From Anolis sagrei (lineage: Eukaryota > Chordata > Lepidosauria > Squamata > Anolidae): 64,000 nucleotides of DNA. The DNA lies in assembly GCF_037176765.1 (NCBI RefSeq), contig NC_090034.1, positions 21,609,375 through 21,673,374 of the forward strand. The letters run 5' to 3'. Position 1 is the first letter of the stretch. Every line of letters begins with the position of its first letter. Below, in pieces: positions 50,273-63,307 of this stretch. Made by a program: the position numbers and the translations under genes. A model generated the notes under the pieces. It was given only the letters and a program-made list of their open reading frames with translations, was not told where the DNA came from and ran no database searches.

Positions 50273-50826
50273 CATTATCTAAGGGCTGGATGGCCATCTA
50301 TCAAGAGGGCTTTGATTGTGCTTTTCCTGCCTGGCAGAGATTCAAAGATTTTATGATTCTATTATTATCATAATATTGTTAAGCAGGAACTGGATGGCCA
50401 TCTGTTGGGAGGGCTTAGATTGTGCTTGCATGGCAGAATGGGTCTGGACTGGATGACTTTTGGAGTTTCCTCCTGGTCTAGGATTCTATGGTTCTAAAAC
50501 CTGATTTCTCTCCAGGAATCTTTTCATGTCTATGAGGTTAGGATTGTCATCTATTGGGAGGGATCGGATTGTGCTTTCTTGCTTGGCAGAATGGGACCCT
50601 TGGGGTTCTCTTCCACCTCTAGGATCTTACCTTGGCCTCATATGCCACAATGGAGATAGACAACCATTGCTTAATTTATTGGCATACAAGAGAACAAATG
50701 TGGGAGAAAAGTGGGGTAAATAACAACAACAACAACAACAACAACAACTTGGGAAGTGTCCGATGTGTGATCCAATACAACAGCCAGCAGAGTGATCTTG
50801 TTTGCTGTGGACTCATCTTGTGTTTC

Positions 50827-50873
<47 letters not shown>

Positions 50874-51846
50874 TAGCACTGGTGAATGCTTCCCCTCCCC
50901 CCCCGACTGACGGTCCCTTGTCTGGGCTTCCATTCTGCAGGGCTGCGGGGGCTGATGATGTCGGTGATGGTGGCCGCCCTGATGTCCTCCTTGACCTCCA
51001 TCTTCAACAGCGCCAGCACCATCTTCACCATGGACCTCTGGCGCCACTTCCGGCCTCTCTCCTCCGAATGGGAGCTCATGGTCGTTGGCAGGTAAGGCGG
51101 CAATGCAAGCAGTGCCATGGCTAGACTATGCAACCCAAGGGGCGATTTCGCAGTAGATGGATGCATTTATTCCAGGTTCAGTATCTGCATTTACATCCGC
51201 AAAGGTGCATACAGTGGCATCCTTGCAATGGTCAGAGGAATGAGAGTCAGCATCACCCAAAGGCTATAACCTTTATTCCACTGTTGGGGAGTGCATTGAC
51301 ACTGTTATATGTTATATGATATATATTATATTGTTGTAATCTATTTATATTATGCATTATTATGTTATATTATTTATATAATATAATATAATATAATATA
51401 ATATAATATATTGTATCATCCTGCTCTCCTGTTGTTCGTAACCAACCACAGTCCCACGGAGTGGTTAGTTGGGAGCAAAAGGAGAGCAGAATAAGATAAT
51501 ATAATACAAATAATGTGGGGGTTTTTCCATGTCAGGAACGACTTGAGAAACTGCAAGTCATTTCTGGTGTGAGAAAATTGGCTGTCTGCAAGGACATTGC
51601 CCAGGGACACCTGAATGTTTTGATGCTTTGCCATCCTTGTGAGAGGCTTCTCTCATGTCCCCGCATGGGGAGCTGGAGCTGACAGAGGGAGTTTATCTGC
51701 GCTTTCTCCAGATTCAAACTTCCAACCTGTCGGTCTTCAGTCCTGCCAGCACAAGGGTTTATGTTATTCTGCTTTCCTGTTGGTCCCAGCCATCTACAGT
51801 CCCATGGAGTGGTTAGTTAGGAGCAAAAGCAGAATATAATAATGTA

Positions 51847-51900
<54 letters not shown>

Positions 51901-52882
51901 GTATAATCTACCAGCATCATCCTCATGGTCTTGTGCCAAAACTCATACTAATTCCTTAGGAAGAAATGTGCACTAATGTAACTTTTAAATCATTACTTGT
52001 TCATTTGGTTTTTAATAATTTTATATTATTACATTATGATATCATTATATACCATTATATATAGTTGTTGCTTGGCCACAGGGTGTTTGTGCTGCTGCTG
52101 GTGGCCATCTCCATCCTGTGGATCCCGCTGGTACAGGCCAGCCAAGGCGGACAGCTCTTCATCTACATCCAGACCATCAGCTCTTACTTGCAACCTCCAG
52201 TTGCCGTGGTCTTCATCCTGGGCTGCTTCTGGAAGCGGACCAATGAAAAAGTACGCTTCCCCCTTTACACTCAAGGAAGCAGTTCAAGCCAATGGGATGG
52301 GTCAGTGGCTTCCAGATTTGCAGAGCCACCAAGCTTTTCTTTGGATAGGCTTCAGCACTATGGACATTTCTTTCATAGTTTCCAAACACTGGTCTCTCGT
52401 TGGACTTCAGCTCCCAGCCTCCCTGATTGTTGACTGATGAAGTACAAAGTAGGGAGGAACCTTTAACAGCCTCACCAAACTACAAACCCCAGAATTCTGC
52501 AGGAGCCAGAAACCAGATATCTCTAGCGTGATTAAGTAGGCAGCAGAGGCTTCTGGGAGTCGGAGTCCAAACAACCTGGAGGGCTCAAGTTTGGGCATCC
52601 TAGTTTGAGGATACAACTTGGACAGGATGTGCTACCCTTGGAATGGGATTTTTCCATTTTTATCCCATTCTCTTCAATGCTAAAGCTTTTTTTGTTAAAG
52701 TAATGAATTTCCATTTTTGGAGGGTCTTTGAATAAAGACTGGGTGGACATCTCCAAGGAGGGTGTTCCTGCCTAGCAGAATTGGGGTTGGACTAGATGGC
52801 CCTTGGGGACCGCTTCCACCTGTTGTCCCTATGCTTGATCAGAAGCCTGACCCAAGATTTTTCCCTCTCTCCCTTCTTTCCT

Positions 52883-52926
<44 letters not shown>

Positions 52927-53184
52927 CCCTCCCACCCCATCTTCCTTCCCTCTCTCCCTCCACCTCCTTTGTCTTTCTTTTGTTCTTTCTTCCCTCTCTC
53001 CCTTATTTCCTCCTTCCTTCCTTCCTTCCTTCCTTCCTTCCTTCCTTCCTTCTTTCTTCCCCTCCCTCCCTCTTTTTGTTTCTTTTCCCTTCCCTTCTCT
53101 TGCCCTCTCTTCCTCTCTACCTTTCCTTCTTTTTTCTTTCTTTCTTCCCTCCCCATCTTCCTTCCTTCCTTTTCTCCTCCTTTC

Positions 53185-53215
<31 letters not shown>

Positions 53216-53264
53216 CTTTATTTATTTATTTATTTCTTCCCTCCCTCTCATCCCTCCCTCCTAC

Positions 53265-53296
<32 letters not shown>

Positions 53297-55432
53297 TCCT
53301 TCTTTCTTCACTTTCTCCCTCCCTTTCCTTCTTTGTTCTTTCTTCATTCCTTCCCCATCTTCCTTCCTGCCTTCTTTTTTTCCCATTCTTGTTTCCTTCC
53401 CTCCTTGTTTCCCTCCCTCTCTTCTTTCTGCAGGGCGCCTTCTGTGGCCTGACGGTGGGCATGGTCATGGGGGTCATCCGAATGGTCCTGGACTTTGTCT
53501 TCCTGCCTCCACAATGCGGGGAGCCAGACCAGCGTCCAACGGTGGTCAAAGACGTCCACTACCTCTACTTCTCCATGATCCTGAGCCTGGTCTCGCTGCT
53601 GGTGGTGGTGGCTGTCAGCCTCTGGACGGAGCCCCCGCCCCAGGAAAGGGTGCGCTGTCCACATGTCTGCTGACTGCTCAGAGCTGGAAAGGGACTTCAT
53701 GCCATGTCTAACCCACAGTGACCCTATTATGGAGTTAGTTCAGAAGGGCTTCCCATGGCTGATCAGGCATTAGAACCCAGAGCCATAATCCAATGATTAA
53801 TACAATGTTGGGGAATGCTTTGGGGTGGTTTCTCAACTTTGGTGCTCAATGGGGGCCGGGTGCAAATCCTTCTTTGTTTCCTCCAAACAGATCAGCCGCC
53901 TGACCTGGTTCACCCGCAAGGACCTTCCCAGGAAGAAGGACGTCCCCATTCCATCCGCAGGCCCCATTGAGGACATCCAAGCAACACATCTCCCTCCTCC
54001 CCCTCTTCCTCCAGTCCAGTTTGAGGTCAGCGATGGTCCGGAAAAGACTGGCAACAAGAGCCGTTGTAAGCAACCCTTAGCATTTGGGAAACACCATTGC
54101 AATGTGTCCCAAAAGCTGACTTCAGCTCCCACAATCCTCAATCATTGAGATTTTATCTTATCTTATTAACTACATTCCAATGAGAGGGAGGAGGAAGGGT
54201 TTCCTGTGGGGCTGAGGAGCTACCTTTCCAATTACAGAATTGGAACAATGACTCAATGAGAGAGAGAGAGGAGGGAGGGAGGGTTTGTTGTGTAGCTGAG
54301 AAGTTACCTTTCTGTTGTTGGTGGCTTTCATGGCCGGATTGACTGAGCTGGTGTGAGTTTTCCAGGCTGTATAGCCATGTTCCAGCAGCATTCTCTCCTG
54401 ACATTTCACCTGCATCTGTGGCTAACGGTATCTTCAGAGGTGCTGCTGCAGTGAAGCCAGTGCAGTGTATATATATCAATCTGTGGAATAATGTCCAGGT
54501 TGGGAGAAAGAACCCGTGTCTGTTTGAAGCATGTGCGGATGTTGCAATTTGCAAGCTTGATTAGCATTGACTTATCTTGCAGCTACAAAGTCAATCAGTG
54601 AGGGTATCTGCATAGCGGTAGCCTGGTAGTTGTTGCCAGGAGGCTTCCTTGTTTGGGGGGTGTTAATTGGTACTTGATTGTTTGCTGTCTGGAATCCTCC
54701 TGTTTCTGAGTGGTGTCTCTTATTTATTGTCAAAGATTGACAAAGACCCAGAGGAAAAGTGTTCTTACCATACGTCAAGGGGAACCCTCACTGAATACCC
54801 TCACTGATTGACTTTGCAGCTGCAAAGCTACTCAATGCTAATAAAGCTTGTTAACTGCAACACTGACACTTGGTTCAAGCTGACAAGGATTTTTTGTCCC
54901 ATTGTGGACATTATTTCACAGGTATAGATACACTCCAGTTGCCTCACTGTCAACAGAATCTCTGAAGATGCCATTTGTCACAGATACAGGCAAAATATCT
55001 GGAGAGAATGCTGCTGGAACATGGCCATACAGCCCCAAAAACTCACAGCAACCTACCTAGCTTTCTAGCTGCAGGGTTTTCCTTAACCTTATATATAACT
55101 TTATAACTATATCGATACTCCAATGAGAGAGAGAAGAGGAGGAAGGGAGGGTTTGGTGTGGGGCTGAGGAGCTAGCTTTCCAACTGCTGGGCTTGCAAAT
55201 TAAAATGGTTACCTGTCTCCCCACAGGTAAGGGGTCCTCAAGGTTGGTGGCGCTGCTACTGTGGGTCTGTGGGATGGAGCGGCAGGACGCAGCACCTTCG
55301 GGGCCCAAAGTGGAGGTGGCCTTGGCCTCTAATGAAGAAGAGAAGGAAGCACCGGCTGTCAAGCACATCCTCAACTTCAACCTGATCCTGTGCCTCAGCG
55401 CCGGGGTCTTCCTTTGGGCCTACTTTGCGTAG
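35559..55432 (+). CDS. SLC5A11: Sodium/myo-inositol cotransporter 2 (SMIT2/SGLT6)
   Basis: Plasma-membrane Na+-coupled transporter of the SSF/SLC5 family; the mammalian protein carries myo-inositol and D-chiro-inositol. Fifteen coding exons give 677 codons (human about 675) with all phases matching. Features closer to SLC5A11 than to SGLT1, 2, 4 or 5: DAFPQK near the start, [25 protein letters not shown]-type [31 protein letters not shown]. Transport-site residues by SGLT1 equivalence are present: N79 (N78), H84 (H83), E103 (E102), Y286/W287 (Y290/W291), K317 (K321), Q453 (Q457); T287 is Ser here, as in SLC5A11. The SSLTSIFNS sodium-site helix and a glycosylation sequon at N248 are kept. It ends AYFA, as SLC5 proteins do. 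The ATG at 35559 has a good context (gccATGg). No break seen; likely functional. 5' non-coding exons are not certain. Confidence 0.93.
35697..36383 (+). other. SLC5A11 intron 1
   Basis: Holds short inverted pieces ('ccataatcca') near 35750-35890, a 5S-like fragment at 36064-36130 ('gaagctaaacagggtcagtc') and an L2-type 3' tail on the minus strand at 36195-36300. Confidence 0.55.
36384..36455 (+). CDS. SLC5A11: SLC5A11 exon 2
   Basis: Residues 47-70, [14 protein letters not shown], the family-specific loop before the unwound helix. Acceptor cccgcag, donor gtaagt. Confidence 0.95.
36560..37135 (+). repeat. Minisatellite in SLC5A11 intron 2
   Basis: Seven or so units of about 75-100 bp on the theme 'gcagaagaaggtatccagtg', 'cctctttgcacaatgctat', 'atatgtccttttatgggcat'. 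It ends about 20 bp before exon 3. Confidence 0.85.
37156..37260 (+). CDS. SLC5A11: SLC5A11 exon 3
   Basis: Residues 71-105, with [16 protein letters not shown] and AYEWN; carries the N79, H84 and E103 sugar-site residues. It sits between two blocks of the same minisatellite. Confidence 0.95.
37340..37432 (+). repeat. Same minisatellite, intron 3 side
   Basis: One unit ('ggaagaaggtatctagtgcc', 'tctttgcacattgctatggg') just after exon 3. Its continuation at 38640-38790 is displaced by a LINE insertion. Confidence 0.75.
37433..38639 (-). mobile_element. L2-type LINE fragment with a nested L2 tail
   Basis: A minus-strand RT frame (38658-37849) has [31 protein letters not shown] and [16 protein letters not shown]. 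The catalytic region resumes at about 37635 as YADDTQLLL. Between them (37640-37865) lies an L2 3' end on the plus strand, ending in (AAAT)n. The whole split the minisatellite. Confidence 0.8.
38640..38790 (+). repeat. Minisatellite continuation after the LINE
   Basis: 'atgccattttatgggcattg', 'cagaagaagatatccaatac' units resume exactly where the LINE ends. Confidence 0.75.
38791..39487. other. SLC5A11 intron 3, unassigned part
   Basis: No named repeat until a MITE fragment at 39408-39487. Confidence 0.4.
39488..40250 (-). mobile_element. REL-endonuclease LINE (R4/Dong-like) fragment
   Basis: Minus frame 40181-39927: [18 protein letters not shown] zinc-finger-like motif, then [20 protein letters not shown] and DFRIQTD. 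The nuclease region and the 'VPVVIG' strand follow. It ends in an (ATT)n tail at 39488-39503. Frame broken; clade assigned by this C-terminal pattern. Confidence 0.65.
40260..41553. other. SLC5A11 intron 3, distal; possible solo LTR
   Basis: A block at 40906-41374 begins tgtagg, ends caaca and has AATAAA inside, so it could be a fossil solo LTR; the target duplication is unclear. The remainder is unassigned. Confidence 0.25.
41554..41613 (+). CDS. SLC5A11: SLC5A11 exon 4
   Basis: Residues 106-125, one membrane helix ([16 protein letters not shown]). A 4.3-kb intron full of LINE fragments precedes it. Confidence 0.95.
41614..42678. other. SLC5A11 intron 4
   Basis: Contains repeated 'ttgagttac...gcaattgctg' phrases at 42190-42520, about 10 loose units, and an (AAT)n-(ATC)n run at 42612-42670 against the exon 5 acceptor. 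Confidence 0.5.
42679..42783 (+). CDS. SLC5A11: SLC5A11 exon 5
   Basis: Residues 126-160, [14 protein letters not shown] and FIYIFTKIS. The acceptor follows an (AAT)n-(ATC)n microsatellite within about 10 bases. Confidence 0.95.
43078..43412 (-). mobile_element. tRNA-derived squamate SINE (long subfamily)
   Basis: Read on minus: head 'ggagcccccgaaggtgcagt' with the A box, then a B-box-like 'ggtttgaatcc', ending 'aggggaaaacctttacct'. Distinct from the 24983 SINE in its body. Confidence 0.7.
43584..44200. mobile_element. Palindromic interspersed repeat, family P, long copy
   Basis: Outer arms: 'gccttcatggccagaatcac' to 'tctcctgacgttttgcc' on the left and the inverse on the right. The middle has 'gctgcaaagtcaatcagtga' and its inverse. 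About 617 bp, terminal inverted repeats over 150 bp, no coding frame. Class unknown. Confidence 0.6.
44201..44609. other. SLC5A11 intron 5, unassigned
   Basis: Contains 'attatatattatacatattggattgaagcag', a second copy of the sequence at 43425-43470 flanking the palindromic repeat. Confidence 0.35.
44610..44815 (-). repeat. Two 5S-rRNA-like fragments in tandem
   Basis: 'ggtggtctcccatccaaata' and 'ggcggtctcccatccaaatc' followed by 'ctaaccagggc...ctgcttagcatcca' are the reverse complement of the 5S 3' half. The two copies are about 140 bp apart. Confidence 0.75.
45178..45245. mobile_element. Half of an hAT hairpin MITE
   Basis: 'aggcgtgggcaaactttgga...cacaattcctaacagcc' matches one arm of the hairpin at 55646; the other arm is missing. 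Confidence 0.65.
45348..45453 (+). CDS. SLC5A11: SLC5A11 exon 6
   Basis: Residues 161-196 (last codon split), [19 protein letters not shown] then a helix. A (GT)n run begins about 24 bases after the donor. Confidence 0.95.
45478..45513 (+). repeat. (GT)n dinucleotide tract
   Basis: About 18 units just inside intron 6, close to the donor; GT-rich DNA that may take Z form. Confidence 0.85.
45750..46120. repeat. ATT/TTC/AAT microsatellite block with inverted halves
   Basis: (ATT)n and (TTATTC)n run into a self-complementary 'tataataattataatagcc' centre, then (AAG)n and (AAT)n. It could form a hairpin. Confidence 0.8.
46121..46318. mobile_element. Palindromic repeat, family P, short copy
   Basis: Only the outer arms are kept: 'ggcattctctcctgacgttt...gcaagcatcctcagagg' and its inverse, a near-perfect hairpin of about 190 bp followed by (ATT)n. 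Confidence 0.7.
46455..46722 (+). mobile_element. CR1-type LINE 3' end
   Basis: 'gcttcaaactacaggacagg', 'gaacttcctgactgtgagag', 'ggctggatggccatctgttg', ending 'ttctatgattcta'. Parent-like sequence for the tail arrays in introns 7 and 10. Confidence 0.8.
46795..46912. repeat. (ATT)n microsatellite
   Basis: Long interrupted ATT array in intron 6. Confidence 0.85.
47211..47291 (+). CDS. SLC5A11: SLC5A11 exon 7
   Basis: Residues 196-223, [18 protein letters not shown], the most conserved SLC5 helix. Codons split at both ends match the neighbouring exons. Confidence 0.95.
47440..48310 (+). repeat. CR1-tail tandem array in SLC5A11 intron 7
   Basis: Seven or eight units of about 105-130 bp on 'atgaggttggatggccatctgttggg...ggctggactggatggccttt...ctatttctctatgaacct', modestly diverged. 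Confidence 0.8.
48451..48656 (+). CDS. SLC5A11: SLC5A11 exon 8
   Basis: Residues 223-291: glycosylated extracellular loop (N248-S-T), [16 protein letters not shown], and the WYWCTDQ helix. Confidence 0.95.
48657..49105. other. SLC5A11 intron 8
   Basis: Repeated 'aggaccatgccat...' phrases near 48720-48970, weak tandem; nothing else. Confidence 0.4.
49106..49241 (+). CDS. SLC5A11: SLC5A11 exon 9
   Basis: Residues 292-337, [21 protein letters not shown] with K317, and [11 protein letters not shown]. Confidence 0.95.
49417..49524 (+). CDS. SLC5A11: SLC5A11 exon 10
   Basis: Residues 337-373, Cys-rich loop [17 protein letters not shown] then [16 protein letters not shown], diagnostic for SLC5A11. 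Confidence 0.95.
49575..50500 (+). repeat. CR1-tail tandem array with (ATT)n spacers, intron 10
   Basis: Seven or so units of 'ctggatgggcatctgtcagg...gcctggcagaatggggtt', most ending 'aggattct' plus an (ATT)n array (49794, 49942, 50091, 50235). Period about 145 bp where the ATT is present. Confidence 0.85.
50730..50875 (+). mobile_element. REL-type LINE 3' end with (AAT)n tail
   Basis: 'acttgggaagtgtccgatgt...ccaatacaacagccagcag' then (AAT)n. Same 3' end as at 57150. Confidence 0.7.
50941..51091 (+). CDS. SLC5A11: SLC5A11 exon 11
   Basis: Residues 373-423, [17 protein letters not shown] with the Na2-site serines, and [11 protein letters not shown]. Confidence 0.95.
51092..52081. other. SLC5A11 intron 11
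   Basis: AT pentanucleotide-like tract at 51370-51410, a 5'-truncated SINE on minus (51516-51765, 'agaacgacttgag'-type end), (ATT)n at 51850-51897, and AT-rich sequence to the acceptor. Confidence 0.6.
51516..51765 (-). mobile_element. tRNA-derived squamate SINE, promoter-less
   Basis: Body of the 24983 family ('gagaggcttctctcatgtcc', 'aagcgcagataaactccctc' on minus) without the A-box end. Flanked on both sides by a duplicated host phrase 'gtcccatggagtggttagtt'. Confidence 0.7.
52082..52250 (+). CDS. SLC5A11: SLC5A11 exon 12
   Basis: Residues 423-479, [18 protein letters not shown] with Q453, and FWKRTNEK. The donor AAA|gtacgc is weak. Confidence 0.9.
52858..53430 (+). repeat. Long pyrimidine tract before SLC5A11 exon 13
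   Basis: About 570 bases almost free of purines, made of CTTT, CCTT, TTCC and CT runs, with one (TTTA)n patch at 53217-53237. It ends at the exon 13 acceptor. Polypurine on the other strand; triplex-prone by composition. Confidence 0.95.
53434..53649 (+). CDS. SLC5A11: SLC5A11 exon 13
   Basis: Residues 480-551, [37 protein letters not shown]. The acceptor ends a 570-base pyrimidine tract. The donor AGG|gtgcgc is weak. Confidence 0.93.
53891..54065 (+). CDS. SLC5A11: SLC5A11 exon 14
   Basis: Residues 552-610, [13 protein letters not shown] then a Pro-rich, poorly conserved cytoplasmic loop. The split Cys codon joins exon 15. Confidence 0.9.
54313..55056. mobile_element. Palindromic repeat, family P, long copy
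   Basis: Same plan as 43584-44200: arms with 'catgttccagcagcattctc' and its inverse 'gagaatgctgctggaacatg', middle 'ctacaaagtcaatcagtgag' and its inverse. It is flanked by duplicated 'gagagaggaggaaggg...gctgaggagct' host sequence at 54180 and 55130. Confidence 0.65.
55227..55432 (+). CDS. SLC5A11: SLC5A11 exon 15 and stop
   Basis: Residues 610-677, LLLWVCGM, then the last helix [16 protein letters not shown] and TAG at 55430-55432. Confidence 0.93.
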
Positions 55433-56005
55433 GGAAGAAGACTTTATGGGATTTTTAGTTCTATTCGCTATAGCAGTGAACCCCAAAAGTCAGCTGCAAC
55501 CTGAACGGAGACAGACCTCTGTTTGGCAAAGTACATGCTTTGCCTTAAATCCGCATCTTGCATCAAGCTTTGTTTATTGGTGGATGATGGGCTCGGTTTG
55601 CAAATGGGGATGATGGGTAATGTTATTTCCCATTATCCATTAAAGCAGGCATGGGCCAACTTCAGCCCTCCAGGTGTTTTGGACTCCAACTCCCACAATT
55701 CCTAACAGCCGGTAGGCTGTTAGGAATTGTGGGAGTTGAAGTCCAAAACACCTGGAGGGCTGAAGTTGGCCCATGCCAGCTTTCAAAGGTCCTGCCAAGT
55801 TCAGGCTATTTTGTGAATACTGCCATTGTTTTTCATGATTTTATTTATTACATGGAAGCTGCTTTATTTAAGTTACTTTTTCTCGCCTTGCAATGCCACC
55901 TTCCTAATCCAACCAATTTGTGAATTTTAGAAGAATTCAAATGTATCTTCCGTTGAGCCCAACATTTTTTCCATATTTATGGCAATAAATATTTGGAGAT
56001 TCTCG
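55433..56005 (+). other. SLC5A11: SLC5A11 3'UTR and poly(A) signal
   Basis: The first AATAAA is at 55984-55989, so the message probably ends near 56005. A hairpin MITE is included. Confidence 0.7.
55646..55779. mobile_element. hAT hairpin MITE within the SLC5A11 3'UTR
   Basis: Left arm 'caggcatgggccaacttcag...aattcctaacagcc' pairs with the right arm over about 63 bp with one mismatch and a 4-base loop. Same family as 24094. Confidence 0.85.
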
Positions 56006-56467
56006 CACCTTTCCTCGGTTGCAACTCCCATGCAAGTCAATGGGGTTCCTCGAGAGTAACGTCATTTCTGACTCCTGCAAAAGAGGCCGAAAGCCAAAAG
56101 GACCGAAAATAAAATTAATTTAGATGATCAAATATGGCCTTGGTTTGCTTCTTTCTGGGCAGAAAGGCATCTCCTGACAGAAATAATTGGACTAATTTTC
56201 CTTTTAGGGGCATAGATAGACATCAACATCACAAATAAAGCAAATCTAATTGCAAAGGGATTCTTATTATTATTATTACTAATCTCTCCATTATTGTTTG
56301 AGGTTCTGTTTCAAAGGAAATGGTTTTTGGTTGTGCCTAAAAGGGTCCAGTCATATATATATGGATGGATTGGTAGAATTTTTTAAAAGAGAAGATTAAA
56401 ATACAGAGGACTTTTTTTTGTCATTCACCAGTTTTTGACTCCCAAACCCAGCCCTTGCCCTCTCCAA
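56006..56467. other. Intergenic between SLC5A11 and the TEX47-like gene
   Basis: Nothing named apart from a second 'aaaataaaatt' near 56107 and a short ATT run. Confidence 0.4.
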
Positions 56468-57236
56468 ATAATAATAATAAAGAAAATTTGAAAAAGGAGA
56501 CGGAGGGCCTGATTCTGGCAGCCCAAGAACAAGCCATTTGAACCAATGCCATTAAAGCCAGAATTGAAAAGGTGACAACAGATCCCAAGTGTAGACTCTG
56601 CAAGGAAGCAGATGAAACAAGAGATCACATTCTCAGCTGCTGTAAAAGGATCGCGCAGACAGACTACAAGCAGAGGCATAAGACCATTGCTCAGATGATT
56701 CACTAGAACTTGTGCCACAAATGCTATCTGCCTGCGACAAAGAACTGGTGGGATCACAAGCCGGAAAAAGTTACAGAGAATGAACACACCAAACTCCTCT
56801 GGGACTTCCGGATTCAGACAGACAGAGTTTTGGAGCATAATACTCCTGCCCTCACAATCGTGTTAAAAAACAAAGTATGGATTGTAGATGTCACAATCCC
56901 AGGCAATAGCAAGATTGCAGAGAAACAACTGGAAAAGCTGACATGATATGAGGATTTAAAGATCGAACTGCAAAGACTCTGGCACAAGCCAGTAAAGGTA
57001 GTCCCAGTGGTGATTGGCACACTGGGTGCAGTGCCTAAAGACCTTGGCCTGCACTTAAACACATCCGGTGCTGACAAAATTACCATCTGCCAGCTGCAAA
57101 AGGTCACCTTACTGGGATTTGCACATATTATTCGCTGATACATCACACAGTCCTAGACACTTGGGAAGTGTCTGACGTGTGATCCAATACAACAGCCAGC
57201 AGACTGTCTGCTGTGGACTCATCTTGTTGTGTTTCA
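56468..57236 (+). mobile_element. REL-endonuclease LINE (R4/Dong-like) 3' part
   Basis: [18 protein letters not shown] zinc-finger-like motif near 56600, [19 protein letters not shown] (nuclease Asp strand), [16 protein letters not shown]. Several stops. 3' end followed by (AAT)n at 57237-57285. Confidence 0.75.
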
Positions 57237-57285
<49 letters not shown>

Positions 57286-57680
57286 TGGTCATCGGCACAT
57301 TGGGTGCTGTGCCAAAAGATCTCAGTCAGCATTTGGAAACAATAAACATTGACAAACTCACGATCTGTCAACTGCAAAAAGCCACCTTGGATCTGTACAC
57401 ATCATTTGAAAATACATCACGCAGTCCTAGACGCTTGGGAAGTGTTTGACTTGTGATTTTGTGATACGAAATCCAGCATATAGATCTCATTTGCTGTGAC
57501 ATACTGTGGTTTTGTGTCAGTAAAATAACAACAACAACAATAATAATAATTTTGCATTGAGCATGGTTTGATTGGTGGTTGCCTGATGATGATAATGATG
57601 ATAATAGCCTAATAATAATAATAATATTGCATTGAGCATGGTTTGTTGGGTGGGTGCCTAATAATAATAATAATAGGGTC
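57286..57680 (+). mobile_element. Second REL-LINE 3' fragment and short tails
   Basis: Restarts at 'atcggcacattgggtgctgt' (VIGTLGAV), so it is a second partial copy in tandem. It ends in AAC/AAT repeats; 'gcattgagcatggtttg' is then repeated twice with AAT tails. Confidence 0.65.
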
Positions 57681-57715
<35 letters not shown>

Positions 57716-57717
57716 GG
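57678..57717 (+). repeat. (GT)n(AT)n tract upstream of the TEX47-like gene
   Basis: Alternating purine-pyrimidine run about 90 bp before the chosen ATG. Confidence 0.8.
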
Positions 57718-57803
57718 TAATATATATTTTCAAAAAATACCCCGGCCATTCTGTCAGTGTGTCGGTTGCCTTTGGGTTCCGGAACAGGCCACTGCCGGTC
57801 AAG

Positions 57804-63104
<5,301 letters not shown>

Positions 63105-63260
63105 AAGGCTCCGGATATCCATCCAAAATGCAGGATGATAGTATCATTGGTGATATGAGCCTAAATACAGACTTTGGCCTGGGATTCTTGAGATCCACCT
63201 GCACTAGGGAAGGCATCAATAAAGATGTTTGTATTTACAACACTTGGGAGTTGTCTACTT
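63105..63260 (+). other. TEX47-like 3'UTR with poly(A) signal
   Basis: AATAAA at 63218-63223, about 115 bases after the stop, in otherwise unique sequence. Confidence 0.6.
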
Positions 63261-63307
63261 CATTTGGCTGCTTATCTAAACAAAGGGAAGCTCTGCAAGG
63301 GTCTATG

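Noticed and set aside
50813-51166. Poly-Ile, Tyr and Asn frames across (AAT)n arrays
   Set aside because: Simple-repeat translation artefacts, here partly antisense to SLC5A11 exon 11.
52762-53673. A 303-codon open frame rich in Ser, Phe, Pro and Leu
   Set aside because: It is the pyrimidine tract read as codons, running into SLC5A11 exon 13. Only 53434-53649 is real coding sequence.
35559-55432. Calling the transporter SLC5A2, SLC5A9 or SLC5A10
   Set aside because: Some phrases fit those paralogues, but [35 protein letters not shown] and [12 protein letters not shown] together fit SLC5A11.
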